NCBI GenBank assembly: GCA_032871835.1
Contig: CM065295.1
Coordinates: 20,346,501 to 20,410,500 of the forward strand
Direction: 5' to 3'
Source of the DNA: Dipteronia dyeriana
Lineage: Eukaryota > Streptophyta > Magnoliopsida > Sapindales > Sapindaceae
Length of the DNA stretch: 64,000 nt
The first letter of the stretch is position 1. Each line of letters starts with the position of its first letter. The notes below the pieces were generated by a model. The model saw only the letters and a list, made by a program, of their open reading frames with translations, was not told the origin of the DNA and did not search any database. Both the position numbers and the translations under genes were made by a program. Below are positions 56,855 to 64,000 of this stretch, piece after piece.

Positions 56855-59227
56855 TATGCTTGTCTCTGTATACCGACAAGTTTGCTCTTCGGGCCATCTC
56901 TTGGGATCCCTTGACTATCCCAACCCCTTGTTCTGTTGGGAACTTGATTATTAATGCGTAAGTGGTCGTCACGGCCCTTGTTTTATTCAGGAATGGCCGG
57001 CCCAATAACGCATTATACGGCCAATTATCCAAGTCAACTACCACGAAGTCGAGCAGGACAGTTCTCTGGCATGGTGCCGTTCCGATCTTCACAGGTAATT
57101 TTACCGTCCCGAGTGACCTGACCTTTATTCCCCCAAATCCTCTTAATGGAGTATGGAAAGGCTGTAAATCTTTTCGATCTAGTCTTAACTGGTCATATAC
57201 GGCCACGCTTAGGATGTCTGCTGAGCTCCCATTATCTATTAAAATTCTCCAGACTTCCCTATGGCCAATCCGGGCACTTATAACCAAAGCGTCATTAGGT
57301 CGAACATCGACGCCATGGGAATCTGCCTCTGTGAAGAATATTGGGTCCCATCCTTCCTTTACCCTTTTCGGGTCTGGTTCAACCGAGTTTACGTCGAAGT
57401 TATTCCTTTCTTCTACTGCTTCTCTAATTTTCTGAGTTCGTTCTCGGTTGCTTCTCCTAGTAGAAAGTCCTCCGAAAATTGTATGTATTACTTGATTGGC
57501 TTCGGGGCTGGTTCTTTGACTTTGACTAGGGTTGTGATCAACCTTGACTTTCTTGGTTTCTGGCCTCTCATCTTTTTTCAAAATTACATCCCGTAGGTGC
57601 CCTTCCCGAATTAGAGTCTTTATGTAATCTCTGAGCTGAAAACACTTTGAAGTTTCGTGCCCGGTTTCTTTATGAAACCTGGAATACTTGGTTGTATCTC
57701 TCCGGGCGAACTGTGATTGTCGCCGCGGTTCTTGCACCAAATTCTTTTCTTCCAAGATGGCTAAAATTTCTTCTTGTTTCTTCTGAAGAGGGGTGTAATT
57801 GGTATATCTGCCTTGGTATTTCTCTATGAACCATTCAGTGTTGGGCCCGTTACCCCCATCCTTGTTTTTCTCCTTGCTGTTCCCTTTCCGTTTTTCCTTT
57901 TGATTCTGCCCCTTGGATTCGGTATTCTTCTGTTCGGGCTTTCCTCCATGCATATAGCTTCCTCCTGTAGCTAACTCTTCTTCCTCGACCAGAGCGTATC
58001 CTCCTGCCATATCCATCATGTCGGCATACCTATTCAGCTGCGCTATTCTCAGATCGATGGATAGTAGTCCATTCTGCAAGTTATTGGTGAAGGCATCAAT
58101 AATTGCTTTATCATTAGCGCTGCAAATTTCTGATACTGCTTGGCTGAACCGGCCCAAGTACTTTTTTAATGACTCGTCCTTTCCCTGTTTTATTTGAGAG
58201 AGGTAGGCCACCGATTTCTTTCTGTGAACGTTGCTCAGGAATTGCCTTGAAAAGCTTCTGCTCAACTCGCTGAAACTTCCAATGCTTGCCGGGGTAGTCT
58301 TCCGAACCATCTTGAGCCTGTGTCCCCCAGTGTTTACGAAAAATTGAGACACAATAGGGGGTCACTGCGGGCATATTGAGCCATGGCACTTTTATAGCGT
58401 TTAACGTGCTCCTTTGGATCTGTATCTTTTTTGAATTGCTCCACATGCGGCATCCTGAATTTTTCTGGGAAAGGGGTCCGCAAAATCTCCCTGGTGAATG
58501 GACTGTCGGAGTCATCATCAGATAGATCATTATAGCCGTAACGTCTGACTAGTGCCTCCATCTGTCGCCTGTTATTCTCTACTTCTCGAGTTAGGCTCTG
58601 GATTGTGACATCTCTGTCCCCCACCGGGCTTTCTTGACGGTTAAACCGTTGGGTAACTGTCATTCTTTCCTCAGATTCTTCACTCTGATGCCGGAACCCT
58701 CGTGTGACTCCATGATGACGTTTACGATGGTGTTGATCACTGTCTTCTGATGATGACCGTTCTCTGCGCCGATCGTATTTACGATGTCTGGTTTGTATTG
58801 TTTGATTGTGATCCAGTCTCTGGTGATTTTCCTCTTATAGTGTTTTCTTTCCAGCTGGATTGATTGGGGAAGAGTCCCTTCTGGTTTCTGGCATAGTTAT
58901 TCCTGGCCCTACCACCATCGAACGGAGCCTTGTGGGAGGAGGATTGGTAGTATATGCTCCTGCGGCCAGTAGATCGATCCCTTCCCTTGCTGCGTCAGTC
59001 ACCAATTGCTGCAGGGCCTCTTGGAAACGCAGCGTAACATCTCTGCTGGTTGGAGGAACTTGCTGGATCCTTGTCAGGCGCGCAGGCTGGTTTTCTGTGT
59101 TTGCTGCAGGATCTTGTGACGTATTGCCAATATGGAAATCGCCTGGTGATTTTTGGCCATTCCCTGAACTACTTCTGCTTCCTGCCATTATTTTTTTAAC
59201 AAGTTCGGAGGTTCGACAGCCCCTCAT
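56835..59227 (-). pseudogene. Ty3 gag and protease, frame-broken
   Basis: A probable start ATG lies at 59188 (MAGSRSSSGNGQKSPG). Gag part 1 runs to a stop at 58835. Part 2 (58663-58334) has MTVTQRFNRQESPVGDR and ILRTPFPEKFRMPHVEQF. Part 3 (58352-56835) carries the rest of the capsid (ELSRSFSRQFLSNVHRKKSV, YLSQIKQGKDESLKKYLGRF), a Lys-rich linker, and an aspartic protease with IDNGSSADILSVAVYD at about 57250, then ALLGRPFLN. I see no clear CCHC knuckle, only CFQLRDYIKTLIREG, the region that follows the knuckle in this lineage. Two frame changes separate the three parts. Confidence 0.85.
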
Positions 59228-59239
59228 TCTAGCTCCAAT

Positions 59240-60110
59240 TGTTAACGTCGATTTCTGGATTGTACCAGAAAAGCCAACAAGAACTGGATTTTGGCTATGG
59301 AATCAAAGAGAAAGAGATGCAGAGAGTAACAAAGAAAAGTTTTACGTGGTAAAACTCCGACAGCCGGAGAAACATCCACGGGTGGTTGAAAGATCAACCA
59401 AGCCAAAATCCACTAAGAGAATAAGATATTTTACAAGCTCTCGATCTCTCTTTCTTCTCTCTGTATTTACTGTGATTGATGTATGCTATCTTGCCTATCT
59501 CTTTTCAGGACCAGATTATGGGTCTATTTATACGTTTATAGAACCCTAATCTGCCTTGTACAAGTAATACATGATCTTTGTATTTAATTGTGATTCGGTT
59601 ACTTTCTTGATGTCGATTTATCTTCTTTCTTGTTTCGGAGTCTCATGGAAATCGAGTGGGATCCTAGTAGTGCAGTTCAATTTGGACTTGTTTCCTTATA
59701 AGAATGTAGTCTTCGCAAAGAAATCAAGTTATTTCCTGATTGTGGACTCTTCTAATTTAATACTCTATTTCATTTGGGATTCCTTCATGATGGATATCGT
59801 CACGTATTTAATGACAATCCGTATGAAATAAGCACCAAGTCTTTACTCGGGTCGTATCTATTCCCGAGTAAGAGTAATACCTGATGGTCCCGAGTAGTAC
59901 CGTTTGAGCCCGAGTGGAAGTGTTATTTGACCAGTCCCGAGTGCTGTTAGCTGATCTCGAGTAGGTTTTATTCAGTATATGCTTATTCGGGCTTTCTTCT
60001 TTTTAATGATGCCTTGTAGGATATTTCCCGGATGACCATTTGGGTGTCCACCTGGCTATTTTTTCCTTCCTGTCAATGACGTGTATGCTTGGTAAAATTT
60101 ATATACAACA
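59240..60110 (-). repeat. 5' LTR of the Ty3 element (right)
   Basis: 871 bp from TGTTAACGTCG to TATACAACA. On the minus strand it is followed by ATTGGAGCTAGAATGAGG, the expected primer-binding position; I could not match it to a particular tRNA. It includes a CTATTTATACG (plus strand) and repeated CCCGAGTA words. Confidence 0.92.
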
Positions 60111-60115
60111 CTTTT

Positions 60116-60639
60116 ATTTTCATTTTCAGTGGTTGGATATGATGAACTGCCAAGTGCCATCTTAATTTCAACTAGAAATGAGATTTCTTAAACATTGAAA
60201 TTTCAATGTAGTTATACAATGATTTTCTTTAGTCTATTGAACTTTATTTATAGTTGATTTTGAGTATTTTGATTTTTTTTTAGTATATTAGTGTAGTTGA
60301 TCATTATCGATATTTTTACGATGGTTAAGGTCGCAACATTTTAATTGAAATTTTGAAGCTTTGTTGGGAACTGATTTTAAAGTCAAATTTGCAAATGGAA
60401 GAGAGGCAATACAAGCTATTAAATAGTTTGACAATAATGGAGTAGACCATCAGGTTTATATTGCAGGTTGATGAATATTTTTTAATTGTTCTATATACTT
60501 TGTTCAACTTCAAGCAATTCAATACAAAATTTACAAAATTTAAATTGTTTATTGTTGTTGTATTTTATTTGAACTAAATATATCAACAACAATTCAAATG
60601 AAAAATAGACTCATTTTGTGTTTCTAAACTTGGTGTTTA
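60116..60639. other. Right flank of the Ty3 insertion with a possible coding remnant
   Basis: After a TTTTCAG that could be a splice acceptor, VGYDELPSAILISTRNEIS is open to a stop. Near 60358-60470 the frame GTDFKVKFANGREAIQAIK followed by a stop and DNNGVDHQVYIAG looks protein-like. I do not recognise the family. It may be the downstream exon of a host gene split by the retrotransposon. Confidence 0.3.
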
Positions 60640-61450
60640 TGAAAACTTTCTTTTGGTATGACTTTTGGCGGATTTATAATGGAGTTGTGTATGGTTGAAT
60701 GGAGGTTTGGTTTTTGAAGGATGTAACTCCTTAAAAAAAGACAACTCTTTTGTAAATTTCACTGACTGAAATGTTAAGTTGATTTTTGTTAGTGACGATG
60801 ATATTTTACATATTATTTTATGAGAAATACGGATATATAGGAATTAAAGAAAATATTCTCATAAAATAAATTAGGTGTTTTCATTAACTGGGATAATCCT
60901 ATCAATTTTAATTTATATTTACTACTGCTACAATTTGGGGAAAAAATAGAAACACATTGATTAGTAAGTCTTTTTTTTAACCAATCTTTTTTCTTCTTGT
61001 ATAAATAAATTATTGAAATTTACATAGTATAATTATTCAAAATTTTCTTTATATATATATAAAGGATGTTTCGTTATTTTTAAGATGCGTGGTGTTGTAT
61101 TGTTACTCTTATTATGTTTGATTGTTTGTTAATATATTAAAATTTAATTTTTAAGAAGTTTTAAATTTTATTATTAATTATTTAAATTTATATTGATTTT
61201 TAAAATTATAATTGTAAAATTTATATCAATTTGTAAGTAGAAATTATTAATACTAAATATTTAATTTACAATTTAGAAAAAAAACCAAACCCGAAACTCT
61301 TGAAGATGATGAGTAATTGAGTATAATAATACAAGATAAGAATATTATTGTTTCAGTTGATTTAAAACTTAAACTTATTAAAATTAATAAAGTTCTATAT
61401 CTTTTTATAAATATCAAATATTGTTACAATTTATTGATGGTGATTTTTGG
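60640..61450 (+). repeat. AT-rich dispersed repeat, second copy
   Basis: Parallels 3390-4060: TATGACTTTTGGCGGATTTATAATGGAG, GAAGGATGTAACTCC, GAAATGTTAAGTTGATTT, AGTGACGATGATATTTTAC, ATTGAAATTTACATAG, TATATCAATTTGTAAGT. Confidence 0.55.
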
Positions 61451-61879
61451 ATTATGAAAAAAGTCCTACGTCCAAGTTAATATGAATGAAAAAAGTCATG
61501 CGTTCAACAAGTTAATATGAATGATAATTGTACTATACAACAGAAAAATAATAATTAAACATATGAATGAAACACAGATTTTACATGAAACCCTTTGAAG
61601 AGAAATCCAAGGTTGTCGGAGACAAAAGAATAAGGTTTTACTATACAAAGATGAACCACGTTCGATCTCTCTTTCTTTCTTACAGTTGTATGATAATATA
61701 TAATAACCTTACAAAATTATCAATGGGCAATACCAAAGTAATTGCTCTTAAATTCTCCCTTTTTTGTCCTATTTAATATCCTGCCTCAAAATTGAATATT
61801 TCTTCTAATTAATCAAACTCAACCGTTTTAAACTTCTGATTTTCCCTCCTTTTCAATTGATTTTTGTGTCTTCTAATTC
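61451..61879. other. AT-rich intergenic sequence
   Basis: No gene recognised. The open stretch at 61567-61776 has no identifiable domain. Confidence 0.35.
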
Positions 61880-62430
61880 TCAACCAATCCGTAAAGAAAG
61901 TAATTTTGTAAATTCTCAACCAATCCGTAAAAAGATACAACTCAATTGTAAATTCAACCGGTTGTAATGTTAAGTTGATTTTTTTAGTGACAATGATATT
62001 CTGTATATTAGAATTATTCATTAATTTTGTATATATATATATATTTATTTATGTGTGTGAGGATGTATTGTTATTTTTTTAAGCTAGAGATGTATTGTTA
62101 TCTTTATTATATTTGACTATTTTTTATTTTATTAAAATTTAATTGAAGAAATTTTGAATTCTTTTTTGGGTAAACAAGTTTTGAAGATTATTATTAATTA
62201 TTTAAATATATAATTGATTTTTGGAATTATTATTGTAAATTTTATATCGATTTGTAAGTGGAATTTATTAATACCAAATATTTAATTTACAATTTGGAAA
62301 AAAAAAATCAAAACCCAAAACTCTTGAAGATAACGAGTTTAAGTATATCAATTTGGGGTATCCATAATTATTGAATATATTATTGTAATAGATTTATAAG
62401 TCTCATAAAATAACATTAGAAAAAAAATGT
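61880..62430 (+). repeat. AT-rich dispersed repeat, third copy, left part
   Basis: Contains CCGGTTGTAATGTTAAGTTG and AGTGACAATGATATTCTGTA, matching 3527-3580, and ATTGAATATATTATTG with ATTTATAAGTCT, matching 4073-4110. A 22-base phrase AATTCTCAACCAATCCGTAAA is repeated at about 61876 and 61914. Confidence 0.55.
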
Positions 62431-62967
62431 ATATAAGTAACAAAATTTGAAAAAATCAAGAAATATTAAAACCATAAAAATGTTTACGGAAGCCATAATA
62501 ATAGTAGTTACAACTTACAGGTTAAATTCTGTTAATATTTTTTAAATTTAGGGCTTTAGAATGATTTTTTTTTAAAAAGAGTTTTTTTTAACATGGAAAA
62601 GCTTTATAAAACAAAAATCAAGTACAACCAAGGGCATCCATAAGTATGAACTTCCGGATGTAAGGAGGGAAATCCTTTAGTCAAAATGGATCATCGTTAG
62701 TAGAGAGTCACTAGAAAAACCCTGTATAGTTATGATCTTCAAAAGTAGCTTTTTTTAAAAACAAAATTTAAACTACAGGTAACCATTGCATCAGACGGTA
62801 GATTTCATCAATAACCAGGTCAATTTCAGACTCATGGCGATTTATGTCATTAACAAGGCCAACCACAACAGATGAGTGTTAGAAGATAAAAAGGGTAATT
62901 TTAAAATAAAATGGATTGTCTTTAGAAATTTTTAAAAATTTAAGTTTTTAAAAGTGGAGTGTCTTTA

Positions 62968-63317
62968 GAGCATCTCGAACAGTCTCCCCTTAGAGACTCT
63001 CTTATTTAAGGGTGTATGTTATTGCAATGGACCGTTAATGGAATATATGCTCCAACAATGCTCCCTTTAATAATTTTTATTATTATTTAAATGTTAGATA
63101 TTGTGTTTGCTAAATATCAGATATTGTTTGGCCCTTTAATAATCTTAATTAGTGGAGCCCACTTTAAGGGGTCTGAAAATACCCCTTAATTAAATGAGTG
63201 AACTCCACCAGAACACAATTAAGGGAGCCATTTATGGACCTGTTGGAGCTATAAAAATATATTTACTCCCTTAATTAAGTTAAGGGATGTCATCAAGGGA
63301 TGCTACTGGAGATGCTC
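62968..63317. mobile_element. Tourist-like MITE (350 bp)
   Basis: Starts GAGCATCTCGAACAGTC and ends CTACTGGAGATGCTC, inverted over about 14 bases with few mismatches. TTA lies outside both ends (62965-62967, 63318-63320), the 3-bp duplication of PIF/Harbinger MITEs. Internal subterminal repeats of the type CCCTTAATTAA. It lies in sequence that itself interrupts the third copy of the AT-rich repeat. Confidence 0.82.
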
Positions 63318-63354
63318 TTAGAAAATGAATATGTAAAGGTAAAATTAGAATGTA

Positions 63355-64000
63355 AAGAGAATATCTCTAGATTTATAAGTCTGTAAAATAAGATCATGTA
63401 AATAGTAGATTGATAGTTTAATACAATACAAATATTAAATGGATATGGATGTGGATATTGTCATCCATAAAATAAATTAGTACACATATTTTTATAAGTA
63501 CACACATATCTGCAATTTAAAAAATAAATATCACTATAAGCATCCATCCTTATGCCAATAGTACCCTTATTGAAATAAATATATTCATTTTAATACATTT
63601 TATTTGTAAACTCTTAAATTATTAACACATTCAATTTATATATTGAAAATATCATATATAATTTTAAAATCAAATCTTTTTATAATGATGATCCAATTTA
63701 CTTTTGGAAGTATCTCGAATATTGGAGCCTTACGAAAGGGATGATGTAGAACGACATAGTATAAGGGGTTAAGAGATTTTCAATATGGAATTATCTTATA
63801 TATACAACTATGTTTTAAAAAAATCATTGATATCTATGACTATCTTTTACAATATATATATATATATATATATTCAGTTTTCAGTGAAAAAAATCAAACA
63901 TGTTATTCAGTTTTCAGTTTTCAGTCAACATTTTTTTTTTCTTGTTTTATAAATTAATTATTAAAATATTTACATACTAAATTATTCATTTTGTTATATA
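63355..64000 (+). repeat. AT-rich dispersed repeat, third copy, right part
   Basis: Matches 4100-4600: ATTTATAAGTCTGTAAAA, AATATTAAATGGATATGG, TTTTTATAAGTACACACAT, GGAGCCTTACGAAAGGGATG, GATTTTCAATATGGAATTA. It runs to the end of the window. A (TA)n stretch is at 63855-63882. Confidence 0.6.

Larger units (their letters stand above)
48113..60110 (-). mobile_element. Ty3-type LTR retrotransposon, Tat lineage, about 12 kb
   Basis: LTRs at 48113-48986 and 59240-60110 with CTTTT duplications outside (48108-48112, 60111-60115). Coding order on the minus strand is gag, protease, RT, RNase H, a second (archaeal-type) RNase H, integrase, then a long 3' region carrying a spliced gene on the opposite (plus) strand. 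The second RNase H and the antisense extra gene are hallmarks of the Tat lineage (Retand/Ogre relatives). By eye the LTRs differ at roughly 35 of 870 positions, about 4 percent, so insertion is moderately recent. Every coding block has breaks. Confidence 0.9.

Noticed and set aside
59221..59239. Assigning a specific tRNA primer to the Ty3 element
   Set aside because: ATTGGAGCTAGAATG sits at the expected place but I cannot match it confidently to a tRNA 3' end.

Overview
This window looks like gene-poor, AT-rich nuclear DNA of a flowering plant, probably a eudicot. It holds spliceosomal introns, a CCT-domain transcription regulator, plant-type WNK kinase and class I small heat-shock relics, and dense plant transposon families: a Ty3 element of Tat type with an antisense extra gene, an L1-type LINE, hAT, PIF/Harbinger-like and Mutator-like elements. 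I see no rRNA, tRNA, prokaryotic or organellar gene. All reading is by eye, without database searches.

Layout. 1-2.7 kb: a decayed WNK kinase gene with its introns still visible, then an eL43 (RPL37a) fragment. 3-5.5 kb: AT-rich dispersed repeats that recur at 60.6-64 kb. 5.6-9.5 kb: a dead ZMYM1-like hAT transposon carrying a LINE tail, sitting inside another repeat. 10.4-11.1 kb: a broken small heat-shock protein gene with a recognisable heat-shock promoter. 11.3-13.5 kb: two diverged copies of one repeat, one split by a 738-bp MITE. 13.8-14.6 kb: an uninterrupted stand-alone gag ORF. 15.4-18.3 kb: the one clearly intact host gene, a three-exon CCT gene on the minus strand with three CACGTG motifs upstream. 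18.9-25.1 kb: three solo LTRs of one family, each with a 5-bp target duplication, one of them inside a hAT MITE. 25.5-35.0 kb: a near-full-length dead LINE split by a 3.56-kb PIF/Harbinger-like element that carries a Myb/SANT-like ORF. 38.2-44.6 kb: a Mutator-like element. 48.1-60.1 kb: a Tat-lineage Ty3 element. 62.97-63.32 kb: a Tourist-like MITE.

The most interesting system is the Mutator-like element at 38214-44554. It carries convergent remnants of a MuDR-type transposase and of a DUF1985 gene, has no evident terminal inverted repeats, and has a 10-bp target duplication. Two large arrays of a short AGCTCGATCC-type motif lie in the first introns of the two genes. This is the layout expected of VANDAL-type elements, whose VANC proteins bind element-specific motif arrays and reverse DNA methylation. 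I propose it as a decayed relative of that anti-silencing system with an unreported motif. The two arrays lie on the same strand while the genes converge, so their introns would be complementary RNAs.

Almost every other coding region is broken. The window mostly records nested insertions that can be ordered in time: repeat then hAT; LINE then Harbinger-like element; hAT MITE then LTR; tandem duplication then MULE.
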